Shown: one piece after another, positions 24,006 to 34,689 of the stretch
Layout of the letters: every line of letters begins with the position of its first letter
How positions within the stretch are numbered: position 1 is the first letter of the stretch
Origin: Platynereis dumerilii
Taxonomy: Eukaryota; Annelida; Polychaeta; Phyllodocida; Nereididae
Reading direction: 5' to 3'
DNA length: 64,000 nt
NCBI GenBank assembly: GCA_026936325.1
Contig: JAPTHN010000006.1
Span: 29,343,296-29,407,295, forward strand
Notes under the pieces: generated by a model
Databases searched by the model: none
What the model was told of the DNA's origin: nothing
Seen by the model: the letters and a program-made list of their open reading frames with translations, nothing else
Program-made: the position numbers and the translations under genes

Positions 24006-25100
24006 TACCGTAATATGGGGTGAATCGGGACAGAATTGGCTGTTTTTCTGTCATAGCATGGACAAAAATCAATCTAGAAATCAAAATTTAGTGCCAAATT
24101 GTGTCTGGGCACAAGGTCTAAATACCCCTAGAAGCCTGAAACGATATCTTAAATCCCCATTTTTCCAGGCCAAGAAAACCACTGTCCCAACTCACCCCAT
24201 ACTTTGGGGTGAATCGGGACACTCTATTATTTCCACTATTGATAATCCCTACCTACTTTAGGTGATTGTTCCTTGTGAATAAATATTAGAAAACATGTTC
24301 AACATGCCAGAAAAAAATTTTGAGATAATCCTAAATCAATTTCATTGATAATATGCAGATTTTAAAAAATGTGATAAATGGCAGAAAACTATCAAAAACT
24401 GTAGTTATCTGCTAATTTGCAGGTGATTACGAATTCTGGACTAAATCTATAATAAATGATGCAAAGTTAAATAATATTTATCAAAAAGCCATGCCAGTAC
24501 ATTCATATGAAAATTGGTAGATTTTATTTTTATTATTCCCGAAACTTTGCCATTGACCTGGATCTTAACCGGCGACCAAACATACATAATCCCACATCTA
24601 GTCTACTATTCTGGTTCCCTGATACCATTTCAAATTTTTTAAAAGTTTCCAGCCAGTTTGATGGCTCTGGTGTTTATATTTTTTTAGGAATATGCAAAGT
24701 TTTTCCAGCACGTCAAAATTCAAATTATGCAGGGCCAAGTTTAAGGTGCTGCGGCTCCTCACAGCCTGCAGTTAGAAGTATGAAATTTTATCACAATATG
24801 CGCGTATATGTGTACTAATAGTGGCGGATCCAGACAGGGTCATCTAGGGGGGGCCCGAGCGTGTTTCAGCATTCGCGGGCACGCGTCGCAGCGCATTTTC
24901 TTCAAAATACTATTATTAATCTCAGTGGTCTAGGGGGGCCCGTGCCCCCTAGGCCCCCCCCTGTATCCGCCACTGACTATACATGTACCAAAAATGAATT
25001 CCCTAGGTTGAGTAGAAGGGGTTAATCTTTGAAGAAATAATAGACATCCCTGTCTTGTCCCGATTCACCCCTGTGTCCCTATTCACCCCATATTACGGTA
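24006..25100. mobile_element. Tc1/mariner-like MITE, ends TACCGTAATATGGGG
   Basis: The left end reads TACCGTAATATGGGGTGAAT and the right end mirrors it; the word gaatcgggaca recurs at both ends and inside. TA at each edge fits a Tc1/mariner TA target. It is inserted in the element at 23561-25236 and itself carries the MITE at 24819-24975. No transposase. Confidence 0.85.
24819..24975. mobile_element. MITE, GTGGCGGATCC family, copy 2
   Basis: Nearly the same as 11923-12069 (tctaggggggg, cattcgcgggca, cttcaaaatactattattaa), with one short extra piece, cgcgtcgcagcg. It is the innermost member of a three-level nest. Confidence 0.85.
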
Positions 25101-25509
25101 GTGCCGTCAGCAGAAAAATATGTGGGCTATCCAAAGCCAAAATTTCATTTTATTTGGTTAAAAATTGTTTAATTTAGAGCATTTCCCCCAATTGCTTGTC
25201 AAAATCTCTAATACTCATGCATGGGTCCCAGGGCTACTAAATACCTAATTTGCATAACTTAGCATTTTTGATAAAACTTCCATAGTGGATTGCAATCATA
25301 GGATTAGTTTGATTCCATTCAATAAATTGATTGAAAGACATCTACAAGTTAACCATGTTGATTTTCCCATTTTTTTAATTGTGGTTGCCATGAAAACCGT
25401 TTGATTGCAATCTTATGTACCTGATTCCAAACATTTCAGCAAAACATCTATTTCAAATGGTACCAAGAAATAATGTTGACCTCATGAGATGAGGTAAATC
25501 GAAAACTAG

Positions 25510-25929
25510 GCCACTTTTTGAAGGTCAGCTCCTGGACTAGCAGTCTTCAAGGAAATGTCTGAAGAATTTGGTCTCCAAGTGACACAGATACAATGGTCTC
25601 CGAGTTACTTCGTTAAAAAATGCACCGAATGATGGTATATGTCAAAGATGAAGTCCATAATAATTTTATGACTGCTTTTTAGTTCATAGAATATGATGGA
25701 CAATTTGTGCATTGACTTATTATATGATCTGAGACTAACATTTGTGTGTCTGCTCCAGGCACTTTGCAAAGAGCATCTCAATGATTCATGGCAATACTAT
25801 GCATATTTCATTTGTCACCTGTATGACTAAGTGAATATCTTTTTAGATAAACAGTTTTGCCTCTCTGGAAGTTTTGTACATTTTGGAATCAATTCTTTTG
25901 GAAACAAAATTGAGACACAAAACGTTGAC
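25510..25929 (+). promoter_or_regulatory. Upstream region of PAN-sushi gene 1
   Basis: Matches 48286-48700, the region upstream of gene 2, in reverse complement up to the start codon, and in part 3010-3200. It includes the words ggtctccgagttacttcgtt and ttaaaaaatgca, which resemble an end of the MITE at 43498-43915. Both genes therefore seem to share a promoter or 5' UTR with a MITE end about 300-370 bp before the ATG. No clear TATA box was picked out. Confidence 0.5.
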
Positions 25930-28900
25930 ATGAACATGGATGCCAGTATACAGGTAAGCTTCTAATTTTTTACATAATAATCATGGGGTTAATTTTAATT
26001 TTTTAACCCTGGGGGACATAATATGAAATGTCTGCCCCCCCATCCCATTTTTATGTCGAAAAATTTCCAGCGTTGTGATTAGCCCTGGGACCCATGCGTG
26101 AGCATGGGTCATGGATGGTCCCATTGAAAATCTTGAGATTTTGACATAGTATCAGGAGATTTGATCTAGAGAGATTAATTCTGAACCAATCTTGATGAAA
26201 TTTGGTGTACATTTGGCCAACATACACTGCTCCTGACGGCACTACTTTTGAAGACACTTCCCCACACGTTGACCAGGTTAAATAACCCCTGACAGAACGC
26301 AAAGTTCGGCAAATAGTGAAAAATAGTAATCAGCCTCATTTTGAAGGATGACATCACAATGGTGACGTCACCATCACTGCTATGTAATCACAGGCTTTCG
26401 TTGGTGACATCATCACACCAGCAAAAAATCTGACCAATCAGAAGAAGCTATTGTATAAGGAAAAATTTCACTTCTTTCAGTTAAACCAAAGATTTAAAGT
26501 GAACCACAAGTACTTGGGAGAAAAATATTTATTGCAGTCAGCTGCATATCTTGTCTACTTTCAGTCTGTGTTCTTGATTTAGCTTTATTTACTGACAGAA
26601 AGGGAGATATTCAATTCTCCCAGACACTGTCTTTCAGATCTCATGATTTTCAATTGGGAGGATCCATGACCCCTGTCCCAGGGGTCCAGGGCTATGTTGT
26701 GGTACTGAGCTGAGATGTACCAAGGAATGCAGAAGTTCGAAATTCATGAATGTAAAAAGCTTCATTTATCCGCCAATCTGGCAGCTTACAAATTAATTTA
26801 TATTACAATTTTTTATTCTACACAATTATGCAAGTTTTATCAAAAAGGTGTTTTTTCCAAGTAATTTAAATATATTCTTTTCAGAAAATCAAATTTGTGA
26901 CCTTCATCTTAGTCTCAGTACTCTTCAGTGAAGGACAATCCGACAATTTCGAGTGCACTGAATCATATTCTGTTACTGGTCATAATAGGTTAAGGTTTCA
27001 TGCTAAACAGGAAGAATGCAAGACTGAATGCCTCAAAAACATTTGGTGCAGGTGGGTACTGGGTAACACCATGTGAGTCGCAATGTAAATTGCTATGTGT
27101 TTCTTATTTATTACCAAGTACTAGTTTGTGATTTTTAGACTATATTACTTGGGCCTATGCTTTGATGTCCACCTTTAATCATCACATTTCAAAGTAATAT
27201 AGGTCTACTTGGGAGTCTCTTAAACGTTATGCTAAAACAAATATTGATGACTAACAAGATTCATTGACAAAAATTGGTAAAATATTGATTATTTCTTGTT
27301 TTTCTTTCTTTATAATTCCTCATGTAATTGTACAAATTACCTTGATCTCAGTTTTTATAGTAACTCAATTAAATCCGCCTTCTGTGATTATTTACATTGC
27401 TCCAGCGATTATGTATTTCTGCTAAAGATTTATCTTGTTTTTTGTACCATGAGCATTGAAAAAATCAATCAATCAGTCATTGACCTACATTTTGTAAAGA
27501 GTCTGACAATTGCAGCTAAAAAATCACGATTGCTTACATTCATTCTGCTTTGAAGACATCAATGATATCAAAATAGGTGCCATCTTTCTAATTGAAATGA
27601 ACAGTCAACTTGAGACCTCTCTGGTGAGTGGTATGACTCACTCACAGACTTTTCTGATAAATGACAAGAATGGACCTAATTTACTGCGTCATGAATATTA
27701 GCAAGTATGGCCATATGAGTCATTATGGCGTCATACGGAACATTTTGGGGCATGTCTGTAAGCACTCATAATTACACAACTAAAAATCACTTTAGTTGGT
27801 TCAGTCAAGTCGTGAAACACTCAAGCCATGGTTAATTTACAAGTCATGAAAGTCTTCCAAGTCAAGTTACCAAGTACTCAAGTCAAGTCATGATGCCAGA
27901 ACTCTAGATCAATCACTATATAGAAATTGTGAGCCATCGTTTTTGTGTGTCCTTGGTTCAAAGCTGATGGGCCTGCCTCACACCTCAGGCTAAAGATTAT
28001 TTCTAGATGTGCCACTGCTGCATGGTCACAACTAAAGGTGTTTCGCTTTTCACACATGGCTTGTAGTCATATATGCTGGTATACTACCTCACAGATTTGA
28101 TATGACATACTGTGCAGACTGACCCATGATTGACTGAAAGCATTTGACCTGACATGGGACGCCTGATTTCCAATGCTAGCCTGTTGGAACCGCCACATGA
28201 TGTCATACTTCAACATTACAAGAAAAAAATCATTTTCTGGTTGGACAATAAAAATGTGTGTTTCAGTGTTTTCCCCTGGTAAAGTAGAGCAGGGAGTACA
28301 GAAAATCGATGGGTTTATAAAGGTGAGCTTATCGAACCAAAATTCAAAATTACTTCTAAAATGTTACTTCAGGCTGTCAAACGGAAGATATCTACATCAT
28401 TATAGTGTATCTCCTGGCATTTTGCCTTAAGAATTCCTTTTTGCAATTTTTTCACCAACAAATTACTCTGTATACTACATAGATGAGCAAAAGTGTAAGT
28501 TTTTATTATCATAATGAGCAATAGTGTATGATTCTGTTATAATAATGAGCAAGAGTGTAAGTTTCTAAAGTTATAGTGACCAAGAGTGAAAGTTTGTATT
28601 GTAATAATAAGATGGAGTATTTGTTCTTGTTATACAGGTCTTTGGACTTCTACATTCCCCAAAACATCTGTCACTTATCGATGCAGAAATGTGGGGATCC
28701 CGAGATTGAATGTCTAGTTGGCTCAGGCTATAATTATTGTGAATATGTTGTTAAATGCCCCACACCCAGGTTGCAGTTTGCTACAATGGACGACTCTCAC
28801 CGTGACCAAATCAGAGTTACTTGCAATGAAGGATTTCAGTTCTTGGATGGGATGCAGGAAAAAGTGCACCAATGTCAACCAGATGGCACATGGAATTCTG

Positions 28901-28953
28901 CCGTTCTATACTGTATCCCGGATTCCATGGTTGCTTATTTGTGTCGACGATAA
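25930..28953 (+). CDS. Secreted PAN/apple plus sushi protein, gene 1
   Basis: Three coding exons: 25930-25953 (ends CAG|gtaagc), 26885-27051 (acceptor ttcttttcag, donor TGCAG|gtgggt) and 28638-28953 (acceptor tatacag, stop TAA). The frame holds through both joins and gives 168 residues. Residues 1 to about 26 are a signal peptide (basic KIK, then hydrophobic FVTFILVSVLF). A PAN/apple-like part follows (C53, C57, C63, the motif W-C-R-S-L-D-F-Y, C75-H-L-S). Then comes a sushi/CCP domain (C104, V-T-C126, G-F, C143, D-G-T-W149, C156). C82, C89, C98 and C166 are extra cysteines. No membrane anchor is seen, so it should be secreted; both domain types bind proteins or sugars, but the ligand is unknown. 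Intron 1 holds a MITE (26080-26694). An AATAAA is at 29231. The same exon plan in gene 2 supports the model. Confidence 0.85.
26080..26694. mobile_element. TAGCCCTGG element with 9-bp target duplication, copy 2
   Basis: Ends TAGCCCTGGGACC and GGTCCAGGGCTA, 615 bp, inside intron 1 of gene 1. The flanks cgttgtgat (26071-26079) and tgttgtggt (26695-26703) are diverged target duplications. The matching intron of gene 2 has a single uninterrupted tgttgtagt (complement of 48124-48132): an empty site that confirms the boundaries. It contains tgacatcaca and tgacgtcacc motifs. Confidence 0.92.
28475..28620. repeat. Minisatellite next to the sushi exon acceptor, gene 1
   Basis: Units of about 35-50 bp built on ataatgagcaagagtgtaag. 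The complementary form (cttactcttgctcattata) occurs beside the matching exons at 38620-38965 and 44690-44850, so the array is part of the ancestral intron. Confidence 0.8.
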
Positions 28954-30840
28954 TTTTCATTAAGTGGGTGCCACTGGGTGGTTCCCAAGGGGCACTCAAC
29001 ATAAACACAACATTGCTAAACGATGGAGAGTTAATCTGTTGGTCATGTAGAAATGAATGGATTAAATTTCAGCCATGACTCTAGTAGCGGTTTGAAGTTT
29101 CACCGGTGCCCATCCATGTCAAATCAACAACAAAATTTCAGAAAAGTTTTCACCTGACCATATTACTAACACTGAAAAATGACATTGTGTGAAACTTTTG
29201 AGGTTATGCATTGAAAACTTAGATAATTTAAATAAATATTAGACACAAAAGTCATATTTAAGTTTAATTCAACTGTGTTAAATCTATGTTACGCTTTTTC
29301 GTCGACCTCATATAAGACAGCCTGAGGCTGCTGTTGACTTCATGTTGTGTTGTTGGCCAGTCTTTGTCGGACTACTCTTGATGTAAAATTATGCAAACAT
29401 TAACTGCTGACATTATTTAGTTATCTTTTTTCTACTGTATACACCTTTCCAGGAATAAAGTTTTTGATTAAAAAAACAAAGAAGAAAAAATTCTGTTGGG
29501 ACCTTTTGGAGAAATATCAATTTTAAAATGTGTGTTTATCACATGCCATGCTTTAATAATTAGCAAAGCCTTGTATGTAATTATGACGATGTAATAGTGA
29601 ACTAAGGTCTTTGCTATTGTTGAGGAAATTATTCTCACTTGCTTTCCCGAGTTATTGTTCAAGGAGTGTGTCAATTTTCCATCAGAATATTAATTTGCGT
29701 GTGTGACAAGCAACACCTGTTTTAAGTCTCTTGATAAGGAGACATTATATATAGAGTCAAGGATGGTAAATCCGTCCAGGAGGGTAAATCCGTCCACCCT
29801 CTAATATGGGCATAAAATTATATCTGTTGAAGTTTTGTGAGCTTTAAAAGCAAGAGAAATTATTTTAATAGATTTTGCGGTTTTTAGCATTTTTAAACAT
29901 TTTTTGAGTCTATTTAACAACATAAGATAAAAGACAATCAAGCTCTGTGACATCATCAGCCATTTTGTTTATTTTAGCTGGTTTGTCTTGTAGGCCTATT
30001 TCAATCAACAGATAAATGTATTTCATGTAAAAACCAATGAATAAGATAGAAAATGTATCATTTTTATTGGATTTTTAAAAGATTACTCAGTTGTGACACT
30101 TTTGAAGGAAATACAACAGAAATAAAAGTGGACGGAATTGCCATCCTCAATTCCTCATATTAAAACTGGTTTGATTGGGTGTTTTGTAAATACGTCCACC
30201 TACATCAGAGTACTTTTATGACTTGCAATGTTCATAATTGGCATATAATTGATTTCAGAAATTAGATTGGAACAATTGATACCACTTTGATTGGTGTAAA
30301 TAAATGTTTAATTGTAATTAAGGCAATCAAATGAAATTATTGTTTAAACTTGACATCTATTATTTAATTCTTCTGTTTTTCGTGTAGTCATGGTACAATT
30401 ATTCTTAGATTAACATAAAATCCTTGGTGAAGGTTGATAACTTGCAACATTTCCGAAATTAATGAGATATGATAGGTGGGGGCTATATTATGCCCCATGG
30501 ACGGATTTACCATCCTTGCTGGACGGATTTACCGGCAACCTGGACATATTTAGGAGCCCCAACCTTTATTTTTGGTTGCCATAGTTTCAGCAAAAATTAT
30601 TTGAATTGTTTTACCATTTTGGATGTTAATGGTAACAAGGAATAAGCTCCTTCCACTTGACTAATTTTAATTTTTTTTATCTATTCCCATTGTTTGGGAA
30701 ATAGGGTTTTAGCCAAAAGTGGGTGGATTTACCCTCCTTGACTCTATATAAGTACTTCAGAAAACGAAATATTTTTTATTCTTTCAGCAGAATGCTAGAC
30801 AGTTCAACAAAAATAAGTCTTCGTGTTATGATATATTTTC
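28954..30840. repeat. Inverted duplication arm 1, gene 1 side
   Basis: The 3' flank of gene 1. It mirrors 34690-38257: gacagcctgaggctg, aaaacttttctga/tcagaaaagtttt, caggtgttgctt, agcaaagacctta and gtctagcattct match in reverse order. A mariner-like MITE (29749-30749) interrupts this arm only. The point matching the LINE insertion of arm 2 is an empty site near 29385-29400 (atgcaaacattaactgctga). Confidence 0.8.
29749..30749. mobile_element. Mariner-like MITE, ends TATAGAGTCAAGGA
   Basis: The ends TATAGAGTCAAGGATGG and the complement of TATAGAGTCAAGGAGGG are each followed by taaatccgtcca-type words, which recur inside near 30500-30535. TA-rich edges fit a TA target. The sequence continues across its edges as in arm 2 near 34765-34790, where it is absent. 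About 1.0 kb, no transposase. Confidence 0.85.
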
Positions 30841-32106
30841 TTATGATTAAATAAGAGTCCATTCACCCACAAGCAGATTTGTGTAACATTAATCCAATAG
30901 CGAGTAACCTACTGTTTCCAATGGTTTGACCTGCAGTGTATAATTATGATACCGGTGCTTCGTGGAGGCCGTTTTGTAATGAAGCAGACTTAGAAAAAAA
31001 GGGTGATTTTGCAGGAAAGTGTCTACTTTGCTCTATTTGTAAACTAATGCTAGCTTATGTGGCAAAAATTATGGATGATTTTTATAGATAAGTATGTTCA
31101 CTAAGGTTATTCTGTATTGGTAGGTAGTAGTACACAGGGTGTGGTATACGTGTTAATACTTAATTGTTGTTCAGAAATCTGCGTATGAATCAAAATTATT
31201 TTACATTACAAAAATACATTCCCTAGGCTTGTTGTGTGGCCAAAGTTACATAACTAATTTGCCCTGGCTATTGAGTACAGCCAAATTTGTTAAGTTGAGT
31301 GGGAACTCTCATTTTCATAATGCCTATTGGACCTGTGCCCCCCCCCCCAGGTACATGCGATATCAACTCTCAAACTCTAACTATGTGTAAGTATAGTGGG
31401 TGCCCCCAGAGAATCACATGCCCCCCAGGTCCCCCTCTCCCCGCTCGAGACCCCCCAGTTAAGCCACTGAATTGGCGGTATATAAAATCATACTATAGAT
31501 ATATATTACAGTTGTCTAACGGGTAAATGTAGGACATGAAAATATGTACACCTACGAATGTAAATGTACAATGTGGCCGTAAGGCCGAGTTGTACATGAC
31601 ATTCAAGGATGTACATATCTCATGTCCCACAATTTACCCATTAGACAATTGTTTTGTACCTTGAAACCCCCTATTATCATAAGAAAGTGTAAATCACGAG
31701 ACAGATTGTGTAAAAAAATTTAGTCAGGAACTTGTCTTATTTCAGAGACTTCACTTATACAAAAATAATAATTTTTAGACCCATTTGTACCCCCCTTTTT
31801 TATAGATACTAGTTTTTCATCACAACAGACTCAACTAGGTGTGGCACCACTGTCTATACTGGGTGACATCTGTTGTTTTTGTTGCGTCATTTTTATTTGC
31901 TCCAAAAATATCTTTTGATAATAGCGGGTTTCATGGTAAAAACTTTTTTTCTAAGTCTACTTCATTGCAAAACGGCCTCCACAAGAAGCACCGGTATCAT
32001 AATTATACACTGCAGGTCAAACCTTTGGAAACAGATTAATGTTACACAAATCTGCTTGTGGGCGCATGGATTCTTATTTAATCATAAGAAAATATATCAT
32101 AATAGG
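30826..32106. repeat. Palindromic segment, axis near 31465
   Basis: 30826-31000 mirrors 31950-32106: gatatattttcttatgatta, cccacaagcagatttgtgta, gacctgcagtgtataattat, accggtgcttc and gaggccgttttg occur in mirrored order. The middle 900 bp match weakly or not at all and hold C-rich runs. The inner arm lies next to the inverted duplication arm and may be the fold-back point of that duplication. Confidence 0.75.
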
Positions 32107-34685
32107 AAGAGGGATTGTGTTTAGAGTTTCTGTTCGAATGGCCCTCAATTGCTTGTGTTGCTCTAAAAGATACAGATGGGTCTAAACAAGGGGACACACA
32201 TCTCAATGAAATAACATTGGCCAAGGGCAGATTTCACGAAAATGTGCTCACAGAGTATCTTGAACTGTCCCACCTTTTTTATTATCTATCTGTTGCTTCC
32301 TGAAGCATGTGAACCCATTACCAAGTAAATCAGTGAGCTAAAGAATAAATATCAATAAAAGAATCCACCAATATGCCGCTTTTTGCTCTTAAAAAATACT
32401 TTTTTAATCTCTCATAAGGACAATAATGGACGGCAAAACTTACTGGTCATCTGACATGCCAACTTTGGCACTTTGTAGAATCAACAGAAAACTCTTTAGC
32501 AAGTATAATGATATGTGATTGATAAAATACATTTAAAATACTTGTTTGGCACCCTTTGTAATTACCTTCATAACAATAAACTACTTTCAAAAAGGAAAAA
32601 TAAGAGAGTGCTAATGTAGCTCCATTCCATCTCAGTGGACTCTGATGTTACATTAATTAGCAACTTTTACATTGAAATTTCTCAGTGTTCTTGCTATCTA
32701 GGCAAATCTAAAATATGAAATTCTGAAATTTTATTGAAAAATGTTCATTATTTACCTATAAATATCATCGGCAAAACAAACAACTTGGGGTGGTAGTTGT
32801 TTTTTTCATTGCTATATAATGTAACTGCTAATGTAACTGTAAGATCAGCATTGTCGCCATTGTGCCAATGTAACTTGTGGACCAAGTTGTGGTAAGTCAT
32901 TTTGCAGCATTTTGTGAAATCTGCCCAAGACTTACTCACTTTGACACATCGGTAGTTTGTTAGCAACCTTGGAAATTTAACGCTATTTTCACATATTTAC
33001 CTCTAACAGTCATCTCCACATTGATATAGGTCCATTTCAACACAATAAAATAAGTTAGTAAAACTAACTCAATGCAGATAAAAAGTAGACAAATAACCCT
33101 AGCAGATGCACCAAGAAATTGCCAGTTATATATATATTGGTTTGATAGACGCTGGACACTGGATCTTTTTCTCATCTGATGGCCAAATTAGACGAAGTAC
33201 AGAACGGCCAAAGTTACCTTATTTTGTGTGACCTGAAAAACCAGGTTTACATTTTTATTCACAGACAATTCATTGGTTTGTCAAAAAGCTATCAATTCAA
33301 AGAAGAGACTAAAGGAAGTCACAGCACAAAAAATTGGTTGATTGTCATTGAAACCTTTTTCAATTCAGGTTTTAGTTCTATTTGAAAAAAAAAAATTGTA
33401 AGAAAGTAGGACGATGTAAATGCAAAAGGCAACTGAACAGATTGCACTCCATGCATTAACTACAAGGTTAAAGAAATTTCAGAAACAATATATTTATAAA
33501 CATTATAAAAATAGTTGAAAGGAATGTCAACCTCTAGTTTTATGAATACAGTTCAACAAAAGTAGATTTAAATAAAGTTGATATCTCATATATACCTTCT
33601 TTTGAATTTTATTACAGTTGGCAGATTAAAAAAAATATTGGCCTGTATTTCAACCTGAATATGTATATTCCCGCTTATTTGTATTATTCCGGGCAGAGCC
33701 AGCCGGCATTGCAAGTGATTACCCCTACCCTGTTCAAGTGACAGGAGAAATTTCTTTCTCAATAATATTTTGTAAAATTGTATTGCTTAGGTTCCTTGGA
33801 TGATATCACAAATAATTTTAGTGGGGTTTGAGCACCTTCCGCTAAAATATTATTTGGACAAACCAGAACGCATACATAAATTGTAGGCGTATTACGTGTT
33901 TAATTTTTGGGTGGGCGAGCGACAGTTGCCCGAATTTCAAGATTTCAACCTAATACCATTTAAAATGAAATAGCCTGGAATTCATTAATTTTCAATGGGT
34001 TTTATTTAATCATCTGATCAAATTTGTTCGCCTTTTTGCCCGAATCTTACTGTACCCTCCGGTACGTTTATGTGTACATACGGTCTAAATGAATCAATAA
34101 AGCTACGCATACACATTGTATGCTGTAGACACCCAGAAGAGTGGGCAGATGCAATGATGAGATGGGCAATTATTCCTTCGTGATATTTTGCACTGCCTTG
34201 CCGTAATGCAGTCAGCCACAACTAAAGGCAGCACATATACGCTTCCAGCTGACTTGCGGCCTCCTGGTGGAAATGAGCGCACGACTTGTTCTGCTGGTAA
34301 ACCTGTCCACGTATCAGAGTACAAGCCTTAGTGGATGAAGTCCCAAAGTGTTTGTGAATGAGCGGATGTCGATTACATTATTGTCTCGACCAATCAGATT
34401 GCGGAAGTCAGTACTAGTTACCTAAGGTCATAAATCACCATGGAGCCCAGATTGTGCTAAACGGCCGAACTGACGATGTTGATGGCATGAAAGGTCTTCG
34501 ATCTTATTTTGATAAAAAATCAATTCTTTAGGATAGGGGAAGAGCGTTTATTGTAGAATGTGCTTTTAATATGAAAAATATGGTACTCAGGCATTGAGAG
34601 AAACAATGAACATGCAAGCCCACAAATCAGACAACTTTTATAGAAATTGGAAATTTGACTTATGAGATATTCGAGTTTTTCTTAT
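32107..34685. other. Insert-like interval without recognised genes
   Basis: Relative to 30745-30850 this interval splits the mirror-image match: sequence up to 32106 pairs with 30826 onward, and sequence from 34690 pairs with 30745-30830. It therefore behaves like a 2.6-kb insertion or an unduplicated spacer. Apart from the repeat at 33880-34080 I see no family and no convincing coding frame. Confidence 0.5.
33880..34080 (+). repeat. Dispersed repeat, GAGCGACA..TTGCCCGAA family, copy 1
   Basis: Shared words gcgagcgaca, tgcccgaatttc, cctttttgcccgaatctta. Copies: 45480-45710 (+) and 55920-56105 (-). The family is unclassified and about 200 bp is shared. No terminal repeats were seen. Confidence 0.65.
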
Positions 34686-34689
34686 TGCG

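Larger units (their letters stand above)
23561..25236. mobile_element. TAGCCCTGG element with 9-bp target duplication, copy 1
   Basis: Ends TAGCCCTGG and CCAGGGCTA. The exact 9-bp target duplication ctaaatacc is at 23552-23560 and 25237-25245. A second, 615-bp copy is at 26080-26694. This copy is 1676 bp because a mariner-like MITE (24006-25100) is inserted in it, leaving about 580 bp of its own, close to the other copy. Nine-bp duplications suggest a Mutator-like mechanism, but no transposase is present to confirm that. The interior carries TGACGTCA-type motifs. Confidence 0.88.

Noticed and set aside
31330-31470. C-run rich segment ending agttaagccactg, like an hAT MITE end
   Set aside because: The matching left end and the 8-bp duplication could not be found.
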